Origin: Pseudorasbora parva
Lineage: Eukaryota > Chordata > Actinopteri > Cypriniformes > Gobionidae
NCBI RefSeq assembly: GCF_024679245.1
Contig: NC_090195.1
Location: forward strand, 9,191,993 to 9,255,992
Direction of reading: 5' to 3'
DNA: 64,000 nt
The first letter of the stretch is position 1, and every line of letters starts with the position of its first letter. The translations under genes and the position numbers were made by a program. This document shows positions 1 to 12,449 of this stretch, piece by piece. The notes under the pieces are model-generated. The model did not search any database. It was not told the origin of the DNA and saw nothing but the letters and a program-made list of their open reading frames with translations.

Positions 1-194
1 TTAAAAATAATGCTGCAAAGCCTCCTTCTCAAAAAGACTATATTAGTTCTCCCAATACGCATGCGTGTGTTATAATAGCAAGACATGAAATGCCCAAAAG
101 AAAAACAAAAGAGAATGGGGTGACTTAGGGTCAAACTAAAAAATGTTTTGGATCTTATTTTACTTCACATAAATTGACTCTGTTTTCTGATCAG

Positions 195-2362
195 GACAAA
201 AGAAGAATTCGAGAGGAGATAGAAAAGAAACGAAGAAACATTGAAGAAGAGAAATTAAAGCTACAATATCTAAAGGTATGTATGTTTATAAATAATAATT
301 ATAATATATTATTTACTTCAGAATTATTGGCACCCTTGTTAAATATGATCAAAGTGTTTATCCTTTTGATCTTTCATAAAAAAAATTATTAAAAAAAAAA
401 AAATTAACCTATCATTGAAGTAAACAATGGAAAGTGGGGGGAAATCTCATTATGAAAAGAACATTTTCTCTAATTCACGTTGGCCAAAATTATTGGCACC
501 CAATTATTGCAATATCCTTTTCCCAAGATAACAGAGTCTTCACTGTCAGAAAAAAAGGTACATTTCTATCACTGGAGCGGTACCCTAAGGTACAAAACCG
601 AAAAGGTACTAATATGTACCTTTAAGCAGTGGCATAACTTTGTTTTAAAAAGTGGGTGGGACATAAATTGCGTATCATATGCACGCGAAAAACTGCGTAC
701 TATATGCATGCCAAAGCTCATTTTGACGTATGAGGGGGCGCTCATATAATACAATACAAAATGAGCTTTAGCATGCATATGGTACGCAGTTTTTCGCGTG
801 TATATGATATGCACTATATGGCGTATTAAGGGGGGTAGCATTGCTGATACAATGTTATATCAGATGTAAAATATGTACAATAACAATTGCAGAAAAATTT
901 GTTTTAAGATGTCCGGAAATCAATCAAATAGTTCATTTATTGATATAGATCGTTTAATTATTGCATCTAAACACAATATAGCGTTGTGCCAAGATTTTTT
1001 ACGTGAATAAAGGCATATAGATTTGCACACTTTGCTTATAATCCATGGTCTAGTCTGTTAAACTTGTCAGAAGTTCTCGTTTCTAATCTGCCCTCGTAGC
1101 CTATTTTTTCTCTCATCAAAACTGAATATCATCAGTACATCAAGAGCACGGACAGTTTTTTGTGCATTTTGTTGTGATCTGACCGGAACAAATAGAAAGT
1201 CTCTGCAACGGCGTTAAGCGTTCAATTAAAGTGCTCGTCTGTGTGAAGACTGCATGACCCGCGAGAGAAATCTGCACCACTGATAACAGCGGCAATAAGC
1301 GCCAGATCGCCTCGTATTTAACAAATGAACAAAATTATACTCTTCTAGTTAACCAGAGATGTTTTGTTTGTATTAGTTAGGTTCATCCGTGAAGCAAGAT
1401 GTTCTAAAAAAGTGGTGGGGACATGTCCCACCCGTTCCACCCGCAAATTACACCTATGCCTTTAAAGTTCTACTGTGTACCTTTAAGGTACTAATTTGCA
1501 CTCTTAAAGTACTGATATGTACCTTTTAAGGTACCAATATGTACCATTAAGGGGTGAGTAAGGTCCAAAGATGTACCTTTTCACTTTTGTACCTTAGGGT
1601 ACCACCCCAGTGACAGAACTGTACCTTTTTTTCTGAGAGTGTTCTTCTATAATGCCTGATGAGTTTAGAGAACACCTCACAAGAGATAAGAGACCATTCC
1701 TACATACAGAATATCTCTAGATTCCCAGCTCCATGCTGATGCTTCTTCTCTTCAGTTCACCCCAGTGATTTTCTACAGGGTTCAGATCAGGGGACTGCGA
1801 TGGCCATGGTTAGAAGCTTCATTTTGTGCTCCGACAGTGACCCATATCTGTGTTGATTGTGAAGTTTGTTTTGGATCATTGTCCGGATGGAAGACCCAAC
1901 CACGGCCCGTTATGAGATTTTTAAGTGTTGGTATTTACTAGAATACATCTGAACAAGATGTCCAGGACCTCCAGCAAAAAATAGGCCCACAACATTAAAG
2001 ATCCAGCTGTTTTTTTAACCATGGGCTTGGGGTACTTTTTGTCCCTGTTCGCACAAGACCCATCTTATTGGTAGAGAGAAGACAGTGATGAGGATTAGGA
2101 GGCCATGATGAGGTCATGCTCCTAGTCATCCTGGTGGGGTTAAAAAAAAAAACTTAAATGTGACTGGGAATATACTTTAGAGATATTGTAGGCTACTCAT
2201 AAAAATTTCTAGGGGTGCCAATAATTGTGGCCAACATGCATATGAGAAAAACATTTATTTCATAATGTGAGTTTCTCCCCACTTTCAATTGTTTTACTTC
2301 AATGAAAGGTTAGATTTTTTCTTTGTTAATGAAAGGATAAACATTGCAGATTTATATTCATT

Positions 2363-2455
<93 letters not shown>

Positions 2456-2464
2456 TCATTATAT

Positions 2465-2544
<80 letters not shown>

Positions 2545-5500
2545 CATTCTCTTTCTCTACCTGGTTTATATATAAAACTATATAATATCTCTCTTTCTAT
2601 AATATGCATATTAATATATTGGCTGTTTATTACTACATCCTAACTATTACTATTCCTATACCTAACTATTAATAAGCAGTAGTTAGGAGTTTATTGAGGC
2701 AAACGTTATAGTTAATAGTTAGTTAATTGTGGACCCTAAACTAATGTGTGCATATATATATTCCAGTGAGTATTAGTACAAATTTTATCATTAATAGAAT
2801 AATAAAGAGTAAAAGATGAATTATTAAATTAATGTTTAATTTTTTTTTATATCAAATTAATCAAATGATCATTACATTATTGCGGCAATTCAGATTGTGT
2901 TTGCATCAAGTATCTTGATACAACATGCTGTGTTGCTTTCTTTGCACAAATAGAAAAAAACTCTGCGAGAACAATGGCTGATGGATGGATTGAGCACCTT
3001 GAGCGAAGAGGAGCAAGAATCTGTGAAGGCCCAGACTGAAGATTTCCAACAAAAGACTAAACTCCTGCAGAGCAATATCGACAGGTACTCTCACATCTCC
3101 ACAAATGGAAAATGAAAAGAAACTTTTTACTCTATCACAAATGGTTTGCAAGGTTTTCGGCTTCCTCCTGATTGCGAGAAGTAATTGGATTATACTTGTT
3201 TAACCACTGTGATGGGCTTTCAGTGTCAGTCAGGGGTTAGACAGACAGACTTCACTTACAAGTATTACATAAACTGTCTACTTACACAACCCGCCTTGGC
3301 AGTGAAAGCCTGTTGACTTACGACAAGCTTTATCTGGAAAAAAACAACCATTACGCAGGAGGTCATACCTGGTACAGGAAGTATGACTAACACAACAAAA
3401 GGACAAATTAACTGCAGAAAGGTCTTTTTCAGAGCTAGAAAACAAACCTCTCTGAAATGACTTTAAACTGCTATACAGTTTCTGGTGAAACATTCTCTAC
3501 CTGGTTTCTCCATGAGGAGCTTTATTTAGATGGAACGGCAGTTTGCTTCCAGTAGTTAAGATCGATTTAAAGGCCTTGAAGGACTAAAAGAGCTTTCTCT
3601 TGACAAATAAACTCTGCAATATGATGGCTGCAGTTTAAAACTAGGTGGATTAAGAGTAAAAAAGCAATCAGAAGAAAATCTCCACAATCACAGGACAGGG
3701 GTGGCTTATCATTTTCCACAAGTTATCTTGACATATAGGTTCATGGATCCACTCAAAAGATAAATGAGGGGAAACATTCTAAAACTGAAACTAAAAACTC
3801 ATTTTTCAATATCATCTCTGCACATGCCAAAGGGAATGTTAAAGATTGAACAATACCGAAACGCTACACAAGGAGGAGCCATTATATAGAGTGATTTTCA
3901 TGAAATCAGGCTACTTTAGACAGGATGAAAACATTTTCCTTATATAAAAAATATATTTTACATTTGATTTGGATATTGTTTTTTGTCATACAATACGAAA
4001 TAACAAAAAAACAATAATAAATGAATAAATAAAAGAAACAACCAATCAGGCATAACATTATGACCTAATATTGTGACCTAATACCAGGCCACCTTGTTCC
4101 ATTGCAGCAGACAGGGGTCAGCATGGGCACCCTGACTGGTCTGCGCTGCTGCTACGCAACATGTGCTGTCATGTAACTGTAATGTACTGTATATTCTGAC
4201 AACTTTCTATCAGAACCAGCATTAACTTCTTGAGCAATTTGAGCTACAATAGCTCATCTGTTTGATCGGACTAGATGGGCCAGCCTTTGCTCCCCACGTG
4301 CATCAATGAGCCTTGGCCACCCATTATCTACATAATTCTACATCCCTTAATTGTACCCAGTACCGAAACTTAACAACTACCTTACTAACTATTAATGAGC
4401 ATTAGGAGTTTATTGAGACAATAGTAAGATGATAGTGAGAATTAGACATTAATTGGACCTTAATCTAAAGTGTGACCAGAGTTGTTTCTGCTGTTTTGGT
4501 AACATTGATAATATGTTTAAACTGATAATAAGTCACTGGCAAATATGATTCCTAAATTCTTGACATGATTACTGGCTTTCTTTGCAGAATAGAGCTGGAG
4601 ATTGCGGCTCTGGAGACAAAAGAGCTGGATATTTCTGCAAAAGAGGAGATTCTTCTGAAACAACTGAAGGAGGTGGAGAAAACTCCAGAGGACATCATAA
4701 AGGTATTGCTTGTGTAACCACTTTATCAGGCCTGGAGACTCCTTACCGTTTATTACACTGAGCCCCTTAAATTGGATCAGCTTTGTATTGGGAACAAGGG
4801 AAATCATTACAATGCAACATGCTGTGAAGATGCCCCTTGGTTTCAAAATTGACGTCAAGATGAAATTGTTTGATGCCAGTTGGTGCTGTGAGAAAAGGAT
4901 CGGTTTGCGTGATAACTGACCTAATGTGATTTGTGTGAAATTTGGTTTTATTTTATATCTTCCTGTTTCTTCATCAAATCCGGTTTTCGTACTGTGCAAA
5001 CTACTGTATTTCCCCAAAGGAAGTAAATGCAAATATCCTCCCAGGTAAAGAAATGTTTCCTACTTTTTCCTATATTGCCATTTGTACAGCATTCTTCTCA
5101 TGGCACTTCCTCAACAGACCTTCATCATGTTGTTCCTACAGAGCCAGTCCAATACATCTACACTGCCATACCTGATGTCCCAAAGTGCTATACTCCCACA
5201 ACTAGGAGGAGAAGTGTCACAGCAGGAAAACCTGAAACTGATGAAGAGCAGGAGAGAAAAGGTACAACACAAGGCCGATGTATTCAGCTAAAACATGTCA
5301 GGATTTCCAGAATATTTTGTTTAGACAGAGCAAACATGTCATCAAACTGTCCACTTCTGTAATTATAGCAATTCAAGGTACATAAATGCTGTTTTTCATT
5401 TTTCATTTTCAAACATGAAAAAAATGGTTTCCATAACTGTAATTATGGGCATGACATAAAGGTCAAATTATCAAATTATCACAGCTAAACACAGAAAAGG

Positions 5501-5644
5501 ATATTTTATATACGTAGATGCTGATTGCAAGATCACAATTTTTTAAAATTAAAGCAATAAGCCAAAAAAGGCCACGTGTTACTGTGTTTTTACCATGAGT
5601 ATGGCGTATTTTGAATCATATTAATTATAGCATCTTTCACAAAG

Positions 5645-5707
<63 letters not shown>

Positions 5708-6553
5708 AACCCGATTCCAAAAAAGTTGTGACAATGTACAAAAATTGTGAATAAAAACAGATTGCTATGATGAGGAAGTTTCAAATTTCATTTTTTTATT
5801 CAGAATACTTAAACTGAGAAAAATGTCTTATTTTAAGATAAAAAATAAGTTAATTTTAAATTTCATGGCATCAACAAATCTCAAAAAAGTTGGGACAAGG
5901 CCATTTTTACTACTGTGCGGCATCCCCTCTTCTTTTTATAACAGTCTGCAAACGTCTGGGGACTGAGGAGATAAGTTTCTCAAGTTTAGGAATAGGAATG
6001 TTTTCCCATTCTTGTCTAATACAGGCTTCTAGTTGCTCAGCTGACTTAGATCTTCTTTGTCGCATCTTCCTCTTTATGATGCGCCAAATGTTTTCTATGG
6101 GTGAAAGATCTGGACTGCAGGCTGGCCATTTTAGTACCCGGATCTTTTCCCGGATCTTTCTTCTACACATCCATGATGTTGTAATTGATGCAGTATGTGG
6201 TCTGGCATTGTAATGTTGAAAAATGCAACGTCTTTCCTGAAAGAGACAACATCTGAATGGGAGCATATATTATTCTAGAACTTGGATAAAACTTTGAGCA
6301 TTGATGGTGCCTTTCCAGTTGTGTAAGCTGCCTATGCCACACACACTCATGCAACCCCTATCCCATCAGAGATGCAGGCTTCTGAACTGAGTTATGATAA
6401 CAACTTGGGTTGTCCTTGTCCTCTTTAGTCCGGATGACATGGCATCCCAGTTTTCCAAAAAGAACTTTACATTTTGACTCGTCTGACAACAGAACAGTTT
6501 TCAACTTTGCCACAGTCCATTTTGTACAGTATTACAACTTTTTTGGAATCAGG

Positions 6554-6599
<46 letters not shown>

Positions 6600-9285
6600 G
6601 TAATGATGCTGAAAATTCAGCGTTGCCATTACAGGAATAAATTACATTTTAAAATATTACACTATAAAATATTCTATACTAAAATAGAAAATTACTTTTT
6701 TCAAAAACATTAACAAATCTTACAAAAACATAACAAATCTTACTGATCACAAACTTTTGAATGGTAATTTTTTATCTTTTATATTTTAAATATATTTTAA
6801 ACCTTTGAACGGTAATTTGTATCTTTTATATTTTAAATATATTTTAATAAGTCTTTGTTTTTTTACTCAAATATTTTATGCATTATACATGTAATTAAAG
6901 GTAGGGTAGGTAAGAATTAGTTAAAAAGCTTTTTTTCCAAATTTGTTTAAACTTTCTTTATATCTCAATACATAATTAAAATGTAAGATAAATGGTAAAA
7001 TGTAAGTTAAAATGTACTAAAAGAAAGTATAAAAAATGAGTGTCTGTAGACCTCTCACGACTGTTTTAAAGACAGCTCATTATTTTCATTCACTCCACCT
7101 TCTCCCTTCTGGGATCTTTCCAAAACCACGCCCCCAAAATAAATGAACGCGCCTCACCGACTGCTCAGCTGGAAGACGGCAAGACACATTATTTACCTGA
7201 GATGAGTGTAGTGCATGTAGTTACATCATGTCAGAATAACATGTAATAAAAAATCTAACTTTATCAGTATGATAAAGTAAGTAAATAAGATGTCTTTTAG
7301 TGCTCACTATCAAGCTAGAATACCGATACTGGTAAAGTTTAAAATATATGTTTGTTTGATTCGGTAATAAGCTAGTTATATTTATAAGGCAAAGCTAAAA
7401 ACGGGAAGCATTGATATATGTTTTTCTAATAATATCAGTTATACTGTGATGAAGATGAATTTCGTACTGTGTTTTGTATGTAAGAGTTTCCATGATGAAA
7501 GCGTTTTTGATTAGTAGTAGCTAAAGCTAACTTAATTCTAAAAAAAGTTCCTGGATGCCGTGTACAAACTTAGCTTTTATAGATGCATTTTGTTATCAAA
7601 AGTAAAATTTTGCGCTATTCAACACGACAGCGATCAACTTGAGCTAAGCATATTGAGTATTTATCATCTCTACTAATGGCTAAGTGTATGACATTGTAAC
7701 TTTATGCTAAGTAATGTTATGTTAGCTATATTAGGCAGCTACATGTGCTAGTGATACATGCTTCATGAAAACATAAACCAAAAAAATGTATAATCAAAAT
7801 GAAAGATTACCTGTCCAGCAGAAAAACAGCCAGCAAGGAGTTGTTTTTCAGCCCCTTGAAGTCTCTCAGATCTCCCCATCGTTTGAAAGCCACACCGATA
7901 TTTAATCGTGTTTGATTTCTTTGTTTATCCAAAGACTTTTTTTTGCATTGTTTGCCTTCGCTGTCTGCAAAACCCGGCACTGTGAATTTTGAAGGCTATT
8001 GCTCTTCCTAGGGGTGCGCGCATGTGGGCAGATCCTGTAGCGAAAGCGGTGGTAGCCATGGTAGCGAGAGAGTGACAGTCCCCCAAGCCAATTACTTGTT
8101 TCGTCCCGAACGAAAATAATGAGCGGTGTTTATTGCAGATTAAAAAGTCTAGAGTCACTCGATTTTTATACTCTCTTTTTCAGAGTACTTTTTTTTTTAC
8201 TTGTATATATTTGGACAAAATTGTTTTAGATAATTCTTACCTACCCTACCTTTAAATGATGGTTTAATTCTATTTGATTTAAGGTGGTTTGTGTTTAATG
8301 CCGTTCTTTCCTTTCAGCTACATACACCATGAAGATCAGTGTGGAAAAAGATCTCCGCACCGGTGAGAGTCACATCCTCTCCACGACCACCATCGCACCT
8401 CTGGATCGCCAACAACAAGGCATCAAAATCTTTGAAGATGGGCGGAAATCTGTCTACGCCTTGCCACCTGATGGCCAGGACTCCCAGAATGACATGAATG
8501 AGATGAGCTCTCTTGAAGTAGAGGAACTTCTGATGAAAGCCTCTGAGAAGAAAGTCCCATCAGATGTGGAATACCATGAACCTGTGTTTTCAAGCCCATT
8601 TAGTCAACCTACCACCCCTCAGAGGACAGAAAGAGGTTACATCAGCCTTCATGGCCTTCAGATGCCCAACAAGAACCAGAATCCATTTCAGGCTGAACAT
8701 TTTTCCAAACAAGAAGCTCTTTACATTCCAACCACTAAAACCAACCAGTATTTGGGAACCAACCAACCAGCTCATTATGGACCATATGCTAACAATGAAT
8801 ACATCGACATAACCAGGATTAGCACAGCATCTTCTCCCATACAAGAGTGTGAGGAACAGCTTCGGATAACTCCAACGGCAGACTCCGGGCTGGGATTCGG
8901 GCGGTTTTCCCCTCTGAATCCAAAGGAAGACTCTAGCCTCAACTTTGTGAGCTTCCTCCCACCCGAGGTGGAATCTGGTGAACCTGTTACCATGATCTTC
9001 ATGGGTTATCAGAATGCTGAATCCGATGAGGAAGATGAAGGAATCCAGGCTGAACTGGTTGTTATTAGTGATGATGATGAAGATCCAGAGGAAGCGCCTC
9101 TGTCGTACCACCCTCTGGGCTACCGCAGCAAGATCTTCAAACCCAACAGTACAGTGTACCGCTCCGAGATCAGGCCTGGTGCCATAAGAACCTCCAGCTC
9201 TGGAAGACACACGTTTGAAAATGAAACTGAAGACCCGATAGCTACAGGTACCATTCGAAGATTGAGGAGACCTTTTGGTTTCTAA
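195..9285 (+). CDS. palmd: Palmdelphin, 5'-partial, six exons in window
   Basis: Cytosolic paralemmin-family protein thought to link membrane shape and cytoskeleton. Exons: 195-275, 2954-3084, 4588-4702, 5020-5044 (25-nt microexon), 5118-5261 and 8318-9285; all phases join and leave 487 residues open. Early exons carry the family coiled coil ([20 protein letters not shown], then LREQWLMDG). The exon joint ERK-A-T-Y-T leads into [14 protein letters not shown], the paralemmin core motif. A long variable acidic region follows, with a run of D/E about 60 residues before the end. There is no C-terminal CaaX box, as expected for palmdelphin rather than paralemmin. The start codon and first exon(s) lie left of the window. 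PALMD rather than PALM2 is chosen from the neighbours frrs1 and agl. The last 14 or so residues may be intron read-through, since a good donor (ACAG|GTACC) sits near 9249. Confidence 0.9.
627..1458. mobile_element. hAT-like non-autonomous element (innermost)
   Basis: Begins CAGTGGCATAACTTTG and ends CAAATTACACCTATG. The flanks CCTTTAAG (619-626) and CCTTTAAA (1459-1466) match at 7 of 8 bases, the size of a hAT target duplication. It contains a strong hairpin at about 665-814. No coding capacity was seen. Confidence 0.55.
665..814. repeat. Long perfect-type hairpin
   Basis: Two arms of about 55 nt (roughly 665-723 and 758-814) are near-perfect reverse complements, sharing GCATGC, GCGTAC and GCGAAAAACTGCG blocks, around a loop of about 33 nt. 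It is part of the innermost transposon. Confidence 0.65.
2363..2540. repeat. (CT)n then (AT)n microsatellites
   Basis: About 90 bp of (CT)n, a short spacer, then about 70 bp of (AT)n, in a palmd intron. Reading frames over it are artefacts. Confidence 0.95.
2541..2953. other. Intronic AT-rich sequence, nothing recognised
   Basis: Remainder of the palmd intron up to the acceptor at 2953. No repeat family or coding signal was seen. Confidence 0.6.
4040..4325 (-). mobile_element. Tc1-like fragment
   Basis: Left end AATCAGGCATAACATTATGACC matches the terminus of the element at 22411-23044. Positions 4190-4320 are the reverse complement of that element's helix-turn-helix coding region. Truncated on both inner and right sides. 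The rest of the palmd intron (3085-4587) shows nothing recognisable. Confidence 0.7.
5020..5044 (+). other. palmd: palmd microexon (25 nt)
   Basis: Acceptor TTTCCCCAAAG before it and donor GTAAAG after it. Without it, exon 4588-4702 (ending in phase 0) cannot join exon 5118-5261, which needs one carried base. With it the frame closes, adding EVNANILP and giving a GAC codon across the junction. This is inferred from phase and splice signals only. Confidence 0.75.
5646..5704. repeat. (TA)n microsatellite
   Basis: Pure TA tract abutting the left end of the Tc1-like element at 5704. Confidence 0.95.
5704..6559 (-). mobile_element. Tc1/mariner-like element, internally deleted
   Basis: Ends ACAAACCCGATTCCAAAAAA and its reverse complement near 6540-6557. 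A minus-strand frame at 5910-6266 keeps the catalytic C-terminal part: [10 protein letters not shown] (second acidic region, with D changed to Y) and [15 protein letters not shown] (DDE-type E). The N-terminal transposase half is gone, so it is non-autonomous. (TA)n tracts lie on both sides. Confidence 0.8.
6558..6597. repeat. (TA)n microsatellite
   Basis: TA tract directly abutting the right end of the Tc1-like element; with 5646-5704 it looks like one tract split by the insertion. Confidence 0.9.
6749..6846. repeat. Two-copy tandem repeat, about 50 bp unit
   Basis: The phrase TTTGAA(T/C)GGTAATTT followed by ATCTTTTATATTTTAAATAT occurs twice head to tail. Confidence 0.75.
6895..8255. mobile_element. 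TTAA-bounded DNA element, non-autonomous
   Basis: 25-bp perfect terminal inverted repeats: TTAAAGGTAGGGTAGGTAAG at 6895 and its reverse complement ending at 8255. The 1.36-kb interior has no long frame. TTAA termini suggest a piggyBac- or Kolobok-type target. It fills most of the last palmd intron, ending 62 bp before the final exon. Confidence 0.75.
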
Positions 9286-9361
9286 TAACCTTTCTTAGTT
9301 CTTTACATTTATTTGAGTTATTGGTAACACTTTACAATAAGGTTCCATATGTTAACATAAG

Positions 9362-10007
9362 TTAAAGGGATAGTTCACCCAAAATTTTTAATTCTTTCAT
9401 AGTTTAAGCCCTGATCACAGAAAGAAACACTAATATTAGCATTCACACCAATCCACAATGCAGTTGTGCTATTAGTTCATAGCTTCCACTAATTGCTTGA
9501 GCTCTTTGAAGTAGAAAGGATACTGATTGGCTGTTAATGTCTTTATAATTTATCAGATGGATTTTTTTTATTTAAAAAAATGATTGGATTCCACAATTCT
9601 CATAGTTTACTAGAATGATTATTAAAACATGGGTTCAAACATATAGCGCTGAAACACTATTGTAAGGCATTACAGCATTCTCCCCTAAAAGGGATCGGGC
9701 AGATCAAACCGTAAGTTGTAGAGACTTGAAATTTTGAGGAATGGTAGTACCCACCCCGTCTTAAACCGTCAACGAGGCTCGCCCCGATCGGCCTAATGGT
9801 GGCGCTACAGCAATCAAAAGTATGTAATAGTTCATAACTTCTAAACCGTTTGCCGCAGGCTCAAGTGTCTTACATTAAAATTTCTGGGTATTTTGGATTC
9901 AACGCTGTGTCTTTTGTTTTTTGTAAAAGTCATACAGGTTTGGAAGGACATGAGGTTGAGTAAAAGGATGACAGAATATTAAGTTTTGAGTGAACTATTC
10001 CCATTAA
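9362..10007. mobile_element. Foldback MITE with foreign interior
   Basis: Left end TTAAAGGGATAGTTCACCC and right end TGAACTATTCCCATTAA match the intact copy at 19350-19697. The middle (about 9650-9900) is unrelated GC-richer sequence with a GGTGGCGCTACAG phrase, resembling the repeat style in agl intron 4, probably inserted later. It lies in the palmd 3' flank or 3' UTR. Confidence 0.55.
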
Positions 10008-10486
10008 TGCATGTTATCATGTACATCCATTTATAGCATTATTAATCTTGGTTAATGTTAATTTTTACATATGCCAGTACATTTAGTAAATTTCAAGTAT
10101 ATAAATATAAATCAACAAGTTATAAATAAACATAAGCTAACAATAAACAATAGTATATGTATTAATTAATAATTACTTTAAAATAATTCTTTAAAATTCT
10201 TTAAAATAATAAACTTTTTGGAAAATAGTTTTATTTTGTGATACCTAATGTTTTAACTGATGTCGAACCTTACTGTAACTTTAAGAATGCAAAGAAATAT
10301 CCTTGGCAGCATGACTACTAAAAATACTAGATTTAAATATTTACTATATACTGTATAATACTGAAATATGCTGCATTGTGTTTGATATAATAATAATATA
10401 ATAATAATGGTAAATAACACAAATGCATGACATGCATGAAATTAAACTTGTTGGTCCTATAACAACTGTCTTGCTTTTATATGAAT

Positions 10487-10492
10487 AATAAA
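10487..10492 (+). terminator. Candidate palmd poly(A) signal
   Basis: AATAAA followed by a GT/T-rich stretch (TTGCTGTTGTCATTTTTT), about 1.2 kb after the palmd stop. An earlier AATAAA near 10131 is the alternative. Confidence 0.4.
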
Positions 10493-10509
10493 ATTATGTC
10501 TGCTTTGAC

Positions 10510-12449
10510 ATTAACTTGCTGTTGTCATTTTTTTTTTATCACTGACAATTTTGGAGCAATAGAACACGATTTGCTAATCAAGTACCAGACTTTTGACTTG
10601 ATTTAAAAGGCAAAGATTTCCTTACAAAAATGTACCATGGTAAATAGTTTCTATTAGTTAAAAAATCTGGTAACTTTTAGGCATCACTGACACTGTCAAA
10701 AATAACTAAATTAAAAGAGAGGAAATGCCAAAATAATTTATTGTAGTAACATTCTGTGTGGAGAAAACTATGGTTACCATGGTGAATATGTGCAATGGCT
10801 GATAAAACATAATGGCTTTTAGATGTATCTCTAGGAAGCATTATTCATGTTATTCATGTTTTATTTTGTTTCATTATAGGTTCAGCCATTTCCAAATGCT
10901 AATGTGTGATTTAGCATAGTCTTTTTTTCTCTCCTCCAGAGTAATGCACCTTTCCAATCCATAGGCTATAATTGAGCACTTTGCCCTTGGTTGCTTTTAA
11001 GACGTTGTGTCTGTTCAAGAGGTCTTTCATAACATCTGCTAAAGAGAGAGTTATGTAATAATCCTTGGCTTGAGTTACGTAAGGTGCAAAATTATTGCTA
11101 AAATCTCCGATGTTAGGCATATTCATTGTTTTCTCTGTTTTGTCATCCCCTCATTTTGGCTCGCCAGTGCAGGGTTAATGTGTTAGCTGCAATCCCATCA
11201 TCCTCTCTAATGACAGACCGCAGACAAATCCATTGTTTTTATTGATTGATTAGACTGTATTGGATTTCGATTGGGATTGAAATGAACTAACTAACTAACT
11301 AAACAGCCAACCAACTAACTGACTAACTAACCAACTAACTAACCAACCAACCAAACACCTGCATGCAGAATATCCAGGTATGGTTAAACTGAAATATTCT
11401 CACTGTCTTCTCTACAGCGCTGCCAGTGAAATGTCTCATCTGAGAAAATAAGCTCTTCAAAGCAAGATTACAGTGTCGCAGCTTGTATTCTCTGATGAGG
11501 ATGGAAAGAACTGAGACTGATCTGAAGAAAAAAAAACCTGCTTATGACAGGAATCATATTTGAGTGACATGTTGTACATAATTTTTTTCAGTTGACTGTT
11601 GAATGTTGCTTTTTGGTCAAGTTTTCTTTTTATCAAAGTGATTTGAATAATTTTTTCATTAATACTTTACAATAAGATAATCTATTAACTAACATTCACT
11701 TATAATGCATGTGCAATACATTTGTTACAGTAAGTATTAATTTTTGTTAAGTTCATACAACATTAACTAATGTTAACAAATCCAACTTTTGATCTTAATC
11801 CTGTAGTAAATGTTAAAAATAACAATAGCTAACATTAATATTTTCTGTAAAAAATATTGTTCATTCTTAGTTCGTGTTAACTAATGTTACCTTGTTTCCG
11901 TCCCCTCTTAAAACTTAAAATCAGGTGACTTACTTTATTGCATTATACATAATATTTGGACACTATGAGTATCACAATTACATTTAATATTCTCTCAAAA
12001 TAAGTTTTAATTTTTTACCCATTTTGAGAGTTTGTAAATGTATCCTGCTTTTATATTTTTTTTCAGTAAAACGAGACAAAATATTATTGTTTGCAGTCGA
12101 ATGTATGCTGATATGAACATTATTGTAAAATGTTACCTTTTTTTCTGTCCCCTCCCAAAACTTGGGCAAAGTTTTATATCAGGTGACCTAAGTTATTTCA
12201 TTATAAATAACATTCGTACAATACATGTATTACAATCACATTTAAAAAACTGAGCTGTATCTTGCCAATATTCACACTGCAAATATTATTTTCCCTTATA
12301 AGCAGTCATATTTTCAATTTAAAAAAATCCCTAAAATAATATACATTTACAGTAATTTTTAAGTTTACCAAAATTGCTAAATAAATGTTTTGTTAAATTA
12401 GTAAATTTTGGAGCAAGAAAAAGTATCTAGTGGGGTAAAAAAACTGATT
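10510..12449. other. Intergenic, mostly unassigned
   Basis: Contains an (AACT/AACC)n array at 11283-11357 and a strong-looking acceptor (CTGTCTTCTCTACAG) ending near 11397. A short frame after that acceptor ends in VKCLI. Otherwise AT-rich with no recognised gene or repeat. Confidence 0.5.

Larger units (their letters stand above)
547..1635. mobile_element. Foldback DNA element inside the Tc1 copy
   Basis: Inverted ends of about 65 bp: TCAGAAAAAAAGGTACA at the left and its reverse complement at the right, both continuing through CACTGG.G.GGTACCCTAAGG. The interior carries repeated GGTAC(C/T)-type units. It interrupts the Tc1 copy and is itself interrupted at 627-1458. Confidence 0.7.
319..2337 (-). 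mobile_element. Tc1-like transposon, degraded, outer shell of a nest
   Basis: The left end has ATTATTGGCACCC and the right part has GGGTGCCAATAATTGTGG, the terminal motif of a well-known fish Tc1 family. Internal stretches (1640-2100) are transposase remnants in reverse orientation with no open frame. The 3' terminus is missing. Positions 547-1635 are a later insertion. It sits in palmd intron 1 of this window. Confidence 0.7.

Noticed and set aside
2289..2609. Open frames over the (CT)n/(AT)n tract
   Set aside because: Pure dinucleotide translation; no coding signal.
8590..9210. 206-residue minus-strand frame
   Set aside because: Shadow of the palmd last exon on the opposite strand.
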